Virus record (IMG/VR): IMGVR_UViG_3300031718_000019
Coordinates: 1 to 42,154 of that record
DNA length: 42,154 nt
Source of the DNA: a virus
Direction: 5' to 3' (one strand)
The notes beneath the pieces are model-generated. The model was given only the letters and a program-made list of their open reading frames with translations, searched no databases and had not been told where the DNA came from. Of the stretch, positions 6,154 to 14,188 are shown in pieces (position 1 is the stretch's first letter; each line of letters begins with the position of its first letter). Made by a program: the position numbers and the translations under genes.

Positions 6154-8378
6154 AGTCGTGGCTGCCTGGCATTCATCAAGGCCGGGATGGCCGACCCAGT
6201 GTAACACGTGTTGGCATTGAACAACTTTATAGCGTTAACTTTGGCAGCTCCCCCACTGCCTGCCGTCCCTAGGCCAGCTGTAGCCGTGAATGTGATCGTT
6301 GTGCCCGACACTGTAGCCAGCTGCCATAGACGATTGTAGCCCCCAACAGGCGACCCTGTGATCCAGAACGAATTGTACTGCGAGAACTTGAGGGCACCAA
6401 GCGGTGCCGTGGTCACCAGGGCCGCTGACGCAGTAGTACCGCTCTCGGTGATCCCAGTGATCCCATCGCTGACTGTATAAAATGTGTCATACGCACTGTT
6501 ATTGAAGCATGCCTGGGCAGGAGTAATGTTGGTAAGCCCTCCAGGCCCTATACCAGTCACGTCAGGCCCGATGGCTGGGTAAGGTATGGACGTGTGCCCG
6601 ATCCCATCCACATACCACGATGGCTTACTTGAATAGTAGAACGATGCAGGTAGAGTGTGACTTGATGGCACCGGCTGTGGGTACGATCCCAGCCCGCTGG
6701 GCACCTCTGCATTGACAAAGCGCACCGCAGCGTTTACCGTGTCATAGTTACCCCACAGGTAAATAAAGGGGCTAACGTTTGTGTCATTGTACACAATGGA
6801 AAAGTTACACCCCGAGCCCCCAGCCCATCCCAGGGCATATATAGTAACGTTACCTGTAGTACCACACCCAGTGTTGTCCACGTTCGAGGAGGGGACATCC
6901 TTATAGGTAGTATGATAGCCTACCTCACCAAGCACGTTACCTATCAGGTTGAAATAGCGTGCATAAGCTTCGTTGTCCACAACCATGGTGCTCTGAATTT
7001 TGAACGGCCCATCACGTCCAGTCCAGTAATTACGGAACATCGTAGACATCCAACTGGTCCCATGGATGTCATCAGCGGCCATCTTGGCGCCCACGTTGCC
7101 CTCGAACAGGTTAAAGTACGATCCATCTTGATGGCTAGGGTATGAGTCGGACTGCTCAAAGTTAGCCGCTGTGCCACTGGCCGTATAAAAGTTATCCACC
7201 GCATAATTATAAGCGAACACATTGCCTTCCCCACCATTCATCAATTCAGGGGACGACACATGCTGATAGATATTATTCGCCACAAGATTGTCGCTGGACA
7301 TGAACGAGATTTCATGCCCATAGCTCAAGCTCGAACCGTTCGAGCCGTAAGCATAGTTACTTTGAATAGTCAGGTGCGCCGACTGGTAGGCCCAGATGTT
7401 GTTTCTGTAAGAAGGCGTTGCATTATTGATCGTACGGACGCCCGTGACCCAACAGTTACTGGCCCATCCAAAGAATATGAGCGTCCCAGCACTTCCAGGA
7501 CTGTCGGTAGTAAGTGATGCGTCCAGCGTAAGGTTCTCAACGCCATCATTCGTAACGGGTAAGTGACTAGGCCACCCTGCCATGGGCGTGAACCCCGACC
7601 CCCAGATAGGTGAATATATCCCAGGCGTAATTCCTACTTCATGTCCATTAACGTCTACGCTTATAGAAGTCACGGTTACAGTTTGGGTCTGGCTATTGCC
7701 TACAGGGCCATTCTGGCCACCCTGCTCTGAACAGTCACCTAGCGCTCCGGTGTTCTGGCAATTCCAGATTGTCCCTGGATCAGTCGCCTGATCGGCTTGC
7801 CACAGAATCATCAAGTCGCCCACCTGTAGGTTAGTAACGTTTGCTAAGGTAACCACCATAGAACCTTTCGGGTATACCCCAGGAGAGCCTACACCTGTCC
7901 AGGCCGCTGTGTTAGGTAACCCGCTGCGTGCATCTTGGATGTCGCCATTGATAATGCATACCCCGCCACCCAGCCCCTGACAGCCCGTGCCTGGGCCAGC
8001 TGTGAATATTATAATGGTCTGGTTAGCCCCCAGGCCCCTAAGCACCACGTTAGACTTAGACGCAAAGTCAATCTTGGCATTCAGCACAAAAGTGCCTGCT
8101 CCCAGCAACACAAATTGGTTAGTGCCACAAGCAGCTATGGCACTGTTAATCGTCGCAGGTGACCCCGGCGATCCCACTGTACCATAAGCCGCAATGGTCG
8201 AGCCGCACTGTGGCCAGGCTGCATCGGGTATGCCCCCCACAACGCCAGCAGCCGACCAGTCAATGGCACGCCCAGCCGATATCACACCCGACCATGCCTG
8301 GGCCATACACAGTCCAGGTATCAGCATAAGCACAACCAGCTTGAGCACCCTATATAGGACGTGCTGGCGCACCATCAA
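6150..8378 (-). CDS. Exported right-handed beta-helix protein (pectate-lyase-like)
   Basis: This 742-residue protein starts in an ATGA overlap with the preceding gene. It has a signal peptide at 1-26 (basic start, hydrophobic LVVLMLIPGLC, then MAQA). Residues 60-560 have a strong beta-helix signature: GAGTFVLN, VVLRGLGANQTII, and many Asn/Gly/Ser-rich short strands with repeated N-x-Y/F turns. A C-terminal region from about 600 has Thr/Gly-rich strands like other phage fibre ends. In the pectate-lyase superfamily such folds bind or cut polysaccharide, and phage tailspikes often use this fold. An N-terminal signal peptide is unusual for a tailspike, so it may be secreted or surface-anchored from the host cell. 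No catalytic triad can be assigned by eye. Confidence 0.75.
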   Translation of the reverse strand: MMVRQHVLYRVLKLVVLMLIPGLCMAQAWSGVISAGRAIDWSAAGVVGGIPDAAWPQCGSTIAAYGTVGSPGSPATINSAIAACGTNQFVLLGAGTFVLNAKIDFASKSNVVLRGLGANQTIIIFTAGPGTGCQGLGGGVCIINGDIQDARSGLPNTAAWTGVGSPGVYPKGSMVVTLANVTNLQVGDLMILWQADQATDPGTIWNCQNTGALGDCSEQGGQNGPVGNSQTQTVTVTSISVDVNGHEVGITPGIYSPIWGSGFTPMAGWPSHLPVTNDGVENLTLDASLTTDSPGSAGTLIFFGWASNCWVTGVRTINNATPSYRNNIWAYQSAHLTIQSNYAYGSNGSSLSYGHEISFMSSDNLVANNIYQHVSSPELMNGGEGNVFAYNYAVDNFYTASGTAANFEQSDSYPSHQDGSYFNLFEGNVGAKMAADDIHGTSWMSTMFRNYWTGRDGPFKIQSTMVVDNEAYARYFNLIGNVLGEVGYHTTYKDVPSSNVDNTGCGTTGNVTIYALGWAGGSGCNFSIVYNDTNVSPFIYLWGNYDTVNAAVRFVNAEVPSGLGSYPQPVPSSHTLPASFYYSSKPSWYVDGIGHTSIPYPAIGPDVTGIGPGGLTNITPAQACFNNSAYDTFYTVSDGITGITESGTTASAALVTTAPLGALKFSQYNSFWITGSPVGGYNRLWQLATVSGTTITFTATAGLGTAGSGGAAKVNAIKLFNANTCYTGSAIPALMNARQPRL

Positions 8379-9115
8379 AACACCCCACCTGGATGTCTAG
8401 GCACCACAGTCACGCCCCCACTTGAAGTCTCCTGGAACGCTATGGCATAGTCCACTAGGTTACCGCTAGCAGACATAGTCCAGGTTGCTGGTGCCGTCAG
8501 CGATCCCGTGGTGATACCGTTCCCAAAGCAGTCGCCAAATAAGTTAGAGTTATCCAGTGTGAAGCCCGTTCCAGTCAGCCCCGTAACCTGCTGAGTGCCC
8601 CCGGCCAGCACAATAATAAAGTCACTGTTACCCGACAGCGTCAATGGCACACCCGCGCAAGACACACACCCACTCCCAGTGCCGCTGGACGCCCTCACGG
8701 CCCCAGTGTCTAGCGCAAACAATGCCAGTGTAGGTGTGGCCTCCCACACCCCTACGTCAGCAGTCCCAGCACTGATCGTAATAGGCTGACTTATCGACGT
8801 GATGCCACTTACCGACTGTAGACAGTAATAGGCATCGAGCGAGTTACCGGTAGCCCCAGAGCTTACTGGCATACTAGGTGCATGGACCCATGCAACGTTA
8901 CAAGCCCCAGCCGGTGGCGACCCTAGCGACGTATTGAACGCGTTGGCAGTGAGTGCTATCCCCAAAAAGTGGTTAGCTCCCGTGGAGGTCAACGCCACCA
9001 CACAAGGACTAGATGTACACCCACCCGCTATGTGTGCAAACTGAGTCTCCGTCCATGCTTGCGCTCGCAAAGCCGAGCACAATAAGATAACCGTAATTAA
9101 GCCTAAACGGATCAT
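8375..9115 (-). CDS. Exported hypothetical protein, fibre-region
   Basis: This is a 246-residue protein with a signal peptide (MIRLGLITVILLCSALRAQA, probable cleavage after Ala20). It overlaps both neighbours by four bases. The mature part is rich in Gly, Ser, Thr and Cys, with about nine cysteines. Alternating beta-strand segments suggest a jelly-roll or beta-sandwich domain such as those found in bacterial surface proteins and phage receptor-binding proteins. No specific family is recognised. It belongs to the run of signal-peptide-bearing genes between the large fibre and the lysis genes. Confidence 0.65.
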   Translation of the reverse strand: MIRLGLITVILLCSALRAQAWTETQFAHIAGGCTSSPCVVALTSTGANHFLGIALTANAFNTSLGSPPAGACNVAWVHAPSMPVSSGATGNSLDAYYCLQSVSGITSISQPITISAGTADVGVWEATPTLALFALDTGAVRASSGTGSGCVSCAGVPLTLSGNSDFIIVLAGGTQQVTGLTGTGFTLDNSNLFGDCFGNGITTGSLTAPATWTMSASGNLVDYAIAFQETSSGGVTVVPRHPGGVF

Positions 9116-10170
9116 TGTGTTAACGATACTAACCAGGTGGTCTGCTTGGCCACGCCATCGGCCACAAAAGTGAACTTGAGGTAGTCACCCGCTCCAAGCA
9201 CCCCCGAGCCTGACAGCGTTCCTGCGTTCCATGAACTAGTACACGTTATTGGCCCTGCCAGCACTGTGCCCAACGCAAACCCCACAACATTCAACGTCGA
9301 TGTGCCCGCATCGGTATAACACTTGACCCCGGTGATCTGCCAATTATTAGACGTATCGTTGTAGCACGATGACTGTAAGTATGTCCCAGCAGGGATCACA
9401 TTGAGTCCATCACCCAGGCCCCCTATGCACCTTAACTGTTTATACTGAGGTGCGAGCCCGGCAGCCCCACATGCCGTCGCCTGCGGGTTGAGCAGCTGCA
9501 GCTCAGTGCCATCGTCCACTACAATCATAATAGTCTTAGGCGATGTCAGTGGCCAGTCGTTGGCCAGCAGCACCACGCCATTACACTTGGTCACGTTCCA
9601 GACGCCCCCGCCAATATTAAGTGTCATGGCCCCAGTGTTAGCCACCCCTGCTAGTACGTTATAAGCCGCCCCAGGCACATGGCCCGTCACGGGGGGCGTG
9701 ATCGTCACGGTCTGAACGTTAGCGGTGCCAGCCGTCACAGGCAGCCCAGGACACCCGCTCACAGGATTCTGCAAATTAAGTACAACGTTAATGGCATCGT
9801 ATTGAGCATAAGCAGTAGGGCTAGCCTGAATGTCCCCGTTCACAAGGGGCAGCGTGCCACACTTAGTTATGGTCACAGCCGCCAGGCCATCAGCCGTGAG
9901 CGTAGTGCCGGGGCCAGTGTTCGCCCCCACCGGCGCCCAGCTGATCCACTGTCCATTGGTCCACGACGTGATGTTCGGCACAGTGGTCACAGTCTGTACC
10001 TGTACAGTGCCCCCACCTATACCAAAGGGTATGCCCGCACCCCCACCACCCCCCACACCACCTCTAACTTGGGTGGGATCAATCTGTGTGTTCTGCGCCC
10101 TGCTAATAGAGGGCCAGCACAACAGAGCTAGTGATAGTAAACATAATGAATGCAGATTGGTTGGTTTCAT
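9112..10170 (-). CDS. Exported Gly/Thr-rich beta protein, fibre-region
   Basis: This is a 352-residue protein. Residues 1-25 are a signal peptide (basic start, LCLLSLALLCW core, ending SRAQ). A Gly-rich linker (GGVGGGGGAG) follows at about 39-48. The rest is beta-rich, with repeated Val-Thr-Ile strands, NIGGGVWNVTKCNGV, and paired Cys residues that suggest disulfides. The layout of signal, Gly linker and beta domains resembles phage fibre or tail proteins apart from the signal. It overlaps both neighbours by four bases. The function is probably surface binding, but this is inferred from fold style and position. Confidence 0.65.
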   Translation of the reverse strand: MKPTNLHSLCLLSLALLCWPSISRAQNTQIDPTQVRGGVGGGGGAGIPFGIGGGTVQVQTVTTVPNITSWTNGQWISWAPVGANTGPGTTLTADGLAAVTITKCGTLPLVNGDIQASPTAYAQYDAINVVLNLQNPVSGCPGLPVTAGTANVQTVTITPPVTGHVPGAAYNVLAGVANTGAMTLNIGGGVWNVTKCNGVVLLANDWPLTSPKTIMIVVDDGTELQLLNPQATACGAAGLAPQYKQLRCIGGLGDGLNVIPAGTYLQSSCYNDTSNNWQITGVKCYTDAGTSTLNVVGFALGTVLAGPITCTSSWNAGTLSGSGVLGAGDYLKFTFVADGVAKQTTWLVSLTQ

Positions 10171-10640
10171 ATGGTAAGCTCACGCCTATTTCTGGCTCGA
10201 ATGAGCACTGGCCTTATACTTAGCATCTCTTCGTAGCTAAGGAAAGTGTGCTTGATTGCATTACAAGGCCAACAGCAGAGCACTATGTTGCCAATCGTAT
10301 ACCCAAGGTTACTGTCCTTGCGATCTAAACCTAGATTTGGGCCGATTAAGCCCCCGCAATAATGACACTCCCTGTCCTTGATAGCTGCTTCAAACTCCTC
10401 AAAACTTAAAGTGCAGGTAATACCACGCCGCCTAGAAGAAGACTTCAGCAGATTCCACTTGCCGCGAGGCTGCTTAGCGTACATAGCGCTACGTTCGTTC
10501 GCACGCAGCCTGTTAGCTTCCCGATATCTGCGGTGATATTCCTTATAGGCTTCAGTGTCCTTATGGGCCTTATAGTAGTTACTAGAATATTCAGGGTGCC
10601 TAAGCCTATATCGCCGCTGACTTAATACGTTTCTGTTCAT
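10167..10640 (-). CDS. HNH homing-type endonuclease
   Basis: This 157-residue protein has a basic, Tyr/Arg-rich N-terminal DNA-binding region (residues 1-75) and a C-terminal HNH domain. The domain shows CHYC at 92-95, LDRKDSNLGY at 105-114 (the DR variant that replaces the first His), GN at 117-118 and a second zinc knuckle CCWPC at 122-126. This arrangement is typical of phage free-standing HNH endonucleases. It is inserted in the same direction between two fibre-region genes, overlapping the downstream one by four bases. It probably entered as a selfish element, and whether it disrupts an older gene is discussed in the findings. Confidence 0.85.
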   Translation of the reverse strand: MNRNVLSQRRYRLRHPEYSSNYYKAHKDTEAYKEYHRRYREANRLRANERSAMYAKQPRGKWNLLKSSSRRRGITCTLSFEEFEAAIKDRECHYCGGLIGPNLGLDRKDSNLGYTIGNIVLCCWPCNAIKHTFLSYEEMLSIRPVLIRARNRRELTI

Positions 10641-10641
10641 G

Positions 10642-11280
10642 TTAGTATAGGGCTAATACCACACTACTGGTTATTGGAGCCACGGTAAACGTGATCGTGT
10701 TGCCCGAAAGCGTGTAGTCATTGCCTCCCCCAGGGTTCTGCACAAGCCCATTCAGGAACACCAGCACAAACTGATTAGCCACCGGCGTTATCGCCAGTGT
10801 GAATACCTTGTTGACACTATTAACCGTCCCTGTGACCGCATGCAGCCCAATATTCTCAAGTGTCGTGGTGCCCGTAAAAGTGTTATGGCCTGTGAACACA
10901 TTGTTGCCTCCCAGAGTTGCACTTCCGCCCCCGCCTCCGGGGAAAGGTGCCGCAGCCGCTTGTACTGCCGCCGAGATATTGTTGAACGATCCCGATATCG
11001 TCAACTTAAGGCTGAACGCAGGTGGCGCTCCCAGCCCCAACGGGCTAGACTGTGCCGCAAACGTAAATAGCCACTGTGTGTTGATGGCTCCCGACTGTGC
11101 CCCGATCACAACGTTATCGGGCAAGTCCACCGTGAAGAACGCAAAGCTGTCCATATCTCCAGCGTACACCCGTGTGATAATGCTGGCGTTGATCAGCGGT
11201 GTCTTGCCGGGCGTGCCTGGGTCTATAAAATTAGCCGTCCACGTCCCGTTAGCGTATGGAACGCCATTAGGGTCTAGCAC
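10642..11280 (-). CDS. Tail fibre/appendage-type protein
   Basis: From the GTG at 11280 the protein has 212 residues. It has an N-terminal beta domain beginning LDPNGVPYANGTWTANF, a Gly-rich linker (GGGGGSATLGGNNVFTG), and a C-terminal domain of the common phage-tail type containing FVLVFLNGLVQNPGG and DYTLSGNTITF. The start is uncertain. The frame stays open upstream of the GTG with coding-like residues (GPGFTTVQAN). A strong GGGAGGG lies 5' of that stretch, eight bases before an ATC at 11316, and no ATG, GTG or TTG lies between. Unlike its neighbours it lacks a signal peptide. It probably forms part of the host-recognition apparatus. Confidence 0.7.
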   Translation of the reverse strand: MLDPNGVPYANGTWTANFIDPGTPGKTPLINASIITRVYAGDMDSFAFFTVDLPDNVVIGAQSGAINTQWLFTFAAQSSPLGLGAPPAFSLKLTISGSFNNISAAVQAAAAPFPGGGGGSATLGGNNVFTGHNTFTGTTTLENIGLHAVTGTVNSVNKVFTLAITPVANQFVLVFLNGLVQNPGGGNDYTLSGNTITFTVAPITSSVVLALY

Positions 11281-11337
11281 ATTGGCTTGTACAGTGGTGA
11301 ACCCTGGGCCTGCGATATAGCTACCCTCCCTCTAAGT

Positions 11338-11481
11338 TTAGTAACGTCCCTTCCCCTTGTGTGCCTTGCGCCCCTTACCACGCTTGCCGGAGCGCCCACG
11401 GCCCTTGCGCCCTCCAAAGTTCATCTCACTGCCCTTGCCGAATAAGTCACGGTCGGTCTCTTCTAACGACGGCTTAGCCAT
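11338..11481 (-). CDS. Tiny Gly/Arg/Lys-rich protein (47 residues)
   Basis: The ATG at 11481 follows a clear GGAGG (CCAGGAGGCACT). The first 20 residues are acidic to neutral (SLEETDRDLFG). Residues 23-47 contain twelve Arg/Lys and many Gly, with no acidic residue, ending KGKGRY. The size is close to that of known packaged basic peptides such as microvirus protein J, but no homology is claimed. It sits alone between two fibre-region genes. Similar tiny basic proteins occur at 17982, 29890, 30018, 30363 and 33806. A role in binding DNA or RNA is likely from charge alone. Confidence 0.65.
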   Translation of the reverse strand: MAKPSLEETDRDLFGKGSEMNFGGRKGRGRSGKRGKGRKAHKGKGRY

Positions 11482-11506
11482 AGTGCCTCCTGGTTAGTAT
11501 GTAAAT

Positions 11507-13531
11507 TTACTGATGTACAGACTGTCCACCCATGATCATTGCGCCGCCACGGACGCCTACCACATTTCCCAGATTTGCAGGCAACTCTACTAAGTAGACA
11601 TCATCGACACCTGCATTGATGCGCCAGTTTGAGGTCCAGATGATCTTGGTCATGTTCCTGTTGGCCACAGGTCTAGGCTGTGCAAAGTAATCCGATGCCC
11701 AGATACTCTGTGCATGGGCGATTCTCCGATTTTCATTGGAACTATCTAACTTAGCCGCCCATATTTCCGTGTTTCCCAAACGGATCGGAGGGGCCGTATC
11801 TACAGTTTGTCCGTCGTAAGTGCTCACGATAGCCCAGCCAGGAAGTCCTCCCGCCCCATAACTTCCCCGCCCCGAAGCGTGCCACGAGCCGTTATTAGTC
11901 TTGAAATCCACGGTGAAGTAAGTGTCTTTGGTTGTTCCATCAGAGGCTTTAATTGCAGTGAGCCGGTTGAAGTCCTCACTCACTGTGACGAAGATCGGCC
12001 CGTAATAAGCCTCGCTTCCATCAGCCAAAAACACCGAATCGTTGTGCGAGCTGGCATCGTCAATGCTGTTGCGCCGGATAAACGCACCGGTAGTCGAATT
12101 GAACTCTTCTTGTCCCCAGTGAGTTTTGTCATAGACGACTCGATAGTTTCCGCTATTGGTGACCGTCTCTGTGACCAATAGACTCATGGGATCAGACACC
12201 GTAGCTACATTGCTGGCAATGGAAGAAACAGTGAAAAAGTTATTATTCCCCGAATTGACGAAGCCGCCCAAAAGAACGAAATCTCCCGAGATTACACTGT
12301 TCCACGGACCGGAAATTCCAGTGATGGTGATTGTTTTGGCTATCGCATCTATAGCAATCGTTCCTCCGTAATGCACAGGCCGGAAGTTATCCCACGTGTT
12401 CCAGTTAGACCAGCCGACGTAGACGCTATTGGTCGGGCCAATACAGCTTCCCCCAGGCAATTTCTTGCTCGGGGCAAGGCGCACAACCATATCCCCCGGA
12501 GAGGTTATTTTGTGGAACCAAACAAGCGAAGCACTCGCCATTGAGATATTAGTTTGGATCACGCCGAATCCGTAAACCGCTTCATTCGAGTCCACGAGCT
12601 TGAATGAGAAGCGGTCTGACGTGTCGATGTCGCAGTAAACGTAGGGATAGATGAAGCATTGCCCTCCACCGCAACCGTTAGACATGGTGATGCTGTTAGA
12701 CGCTGTGTCCGTTAGTGTTGTGGGCGCGAAGATGGTTGTCCGTGTGTCGCTCGTGCAAACATTAACCATCCGCACTTGAGCTTGATAGGTCGTGAAGAAG
12801 TAACAATCGTTTGTGTTGCTCCAGCTTGTGTAAGGCTGTTCTACCGTGGTCACGGCATCGTACTGGATGACGCTTGGCTGGGCGAACGTACGGATGAAGG
12901 CGTAAGGCTCGGTTCCGTGATAGAGGCCGATGTTTCCTCCGGCCTGCGTAATCATTAGATACGTGCCGTTGAGACTCCATGCTTGAATCGTGTCATTCGT
13001 TGTGGCATCTCCACCTACACCCAGAGTCTCTGTGGTCTGCGGAGTCAGTCTCTTGATAGTCGTTCCGAAGATGGGATCAATGTAGATCGTTGAAGCGGTC
13101 CCGTCATAGACCGCTGGCTGTACCGCTCCTCCGCTTGACGCCCCCCCGCCTGGACACGATCCAACACCATAAGAAAACGTGGTGGCCGTCGGGCTTGGTG
13201 AAGCTAACACCGTAAACGGGCTACCGAACGGAAACGCGCTATTAAACGCAGTGTTCGTCACGCCGATGATTAGGATTTTCTTGCCAGAAGGAAAGCTGAC
13301 GTGAGTATCACTGTTGTTTGCCATCGTGACGGCTACGACGTTGGCTGAGCAGGAAATTGCCGTGATGTCGTATTGAGGGCTGGAGTAAACCGAACAATCC
13401 CCCGTATAAGTCTCGGAAGCACCAGGATTGTTGATGATGCACGATTTCAGTGAGGAAAACTGTGAAGGTGTCTGAGCATGAGACAAAAGTGCAAACAAAC
13501 CAAAGCACACCGCTAGTAATGTAGTTTTCAT
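11507..13531 (-). CDS. Exported beta-propeller-like protein with FCCH-like domains
   Basis: The ATG at 13531 overlaps the upstream stop as ATGA and starts a clear signal peptide (MKTTLLAVCFGLFALLSHAQ). An in-frame extension of 27 codons lies inside the upstream gene and is rejected. The protein has 674 residues. Residues 30-120 and about 410-470 look like the short FCCH-like beta domain common in phage and secreted proteins (a V-x-V strand, FPSGKKILIIG, later FTVLASPSPTATTFSY). The central part has repeated strand patterns with Trp/Asp turns, like TolB or oligogalacturonate-lyase beta-propellers. It has lower CTAG content than the surrounding phage genes, suggesting recent acquisition. It is probably an adhesin or carbohydrate-active protein. 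Confidence 0.65.
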   Translation of the reverse strand: MKTTLLAVCFGLFALLSHAQTPSQFSSLKSCIINNPGASETYTGDCSVYSSPQYDITAISCSANVVAVTMANNSDTHVSFPSGKKILIIGVTNTAFNSAFPFGSPFTVLASPSPTATTFSYGVGSCPGGGASSGGAVQPAVYDGTASTIYIDPIFGTTIKRLTPQTTETLGVGGDATTNDTIQAWSLNGTYLMITQAGGNIGLYHGTEPYAFIRTFAQPSVIQYDAVTTVEQPYTSWSNTNDCYFFTTYQAQVRMVNVCTSDTRTTIFAPTTLTDTASNSITMSNGCGGGQCFIYPYVYCDIDTSDRFSFKLVDSNEAVYGFGVIQTNISMASASLVWFHKITSPGDMVVRLAPSKKLPGGSCIGPTNSVYVGWSNWNTWDNFRPVHYGGTIAIDAIAKTITITGISGPWNSVISGDFVLLGGFVNSGNNNFFTVSSIASNVATVSDPMSLLVTETVTNSGNYRVVYDKTHWGQEEFNSTTGAFIRRNSIDDASSHNDSVFLADGSEAYYGPIFVTVSEDFNRLTAIKASDGTTKDTYFTVDFKTNNGSWHASGRGSYGAGGLPGWAIVSTYDGQTVDTAPPIRLGNTEIWAAKLDSSNENRRIAHAQSIWASDYFAQPRPVANRNMTKIIWTSNWRINAGVDDVYLVELPANLGNVVGVRGGAMIMGGQSVHQ

Positions 13532-14157
13532 TGCATTGAAATCCCGGCAGTGTTGAATCCAGCCGTATCGGCTGGAATAGTGATACTGGCCGGTAGTGCT
13601 CCGCTTGTACAAGATGTTGCACTGGCCTGCAATTCAAACGGATGGTTGTGATTTACGCTTCCATTGATTTGCAACGTGGTCGCTGCTGAACACATGGCGA
13701 TATAGTATTTCCCTCCAGTAAGCGTCGCCGAGCAAGCAGGTGTTTTTTGGCCAGTGGCGTACGTCGCTCCCCCGACATGACATTGCTGAGTGCCGCTAGA
13801 GTTATAGATTCCGAAGTCGCTATTGTTTACCGTGTCCTGTGTCTGAACATAAAACACAAGTTTGGCAATCGTATCCGTCCCGGCTGGCATGATGAAGCCT
13901 TCGGTTTGAATCTGATTCGCAACACCGCTGACTGTGGTGGACTGAGCTGAATCAGTAATGAAGCCTGGATACCAGCCCGTGAAACTTCCGCCTTGTGCTT
14001 GTGCACCTCCACCTAGACCAAATAAACCGCCGAAACCGGATTTTCCACCTGCGCCTTGGTAAGCAGCAGTTCCGATTGCCAAAACTCCGATAGCTAATAT
14101 CGCAACGAGTAATGCCTGTGCCGAAACCTTTAGGAAACATAAAGTCACACGCTTCAT
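13528..14157 (-). CDS. Membrane-anchored or exported receptor-binding-type protein
   Basis: The ATG at 14157 is preceded by CGGAGGG at ideal spacing. A 27-codon upstream extension is rejected because of this. The 209-residue protein begins MKRVTLCFLK followed by a hydrophobic stretch (about 10-33), either a long signal peptide or an anchor. A Gly-rich linker (GKSGFGGLFGLGGGAQAQGG) comes next, then a beta-rich domain with GIYNSSGTQQC and four Cys. The last domain resembles jelly-roll modules at the tips of phage fibres. It lies directly downstream of the large fibre gene and is in the compositionally distinct block. Confidence 0.65.
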   Translation of the reverse strand: MKRVTLCFLKVSAQALLVAILAIGVLAIGTAAYQGAGGKSGFGGLFGLGGGAQAQGGSFTGWYPGFITDSAQSTTVSGVANQIQTEGFIMPAGTDTIAKLVFYVQTQDTVNNSDFGIYNSSGTQQCHVGGATYATGQKTPACSATLTGGKYYIAMCSAATTLQINGSVNHNHPFELQASATSCTSGALPASITIPADTAGFNTAGISMQ

Positions 14158-14188
14158 ACGATCCCTCCGAGAGTGAGAAGTGAGCGTC

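Noticed and set aside
5950-6207. Inner spanin role for the coiled-coil membrane protein
   Set aside because: Its membrane helix is at the C-terminus, opposite to typical inner spanins, and the lipoprotein is in another operon.
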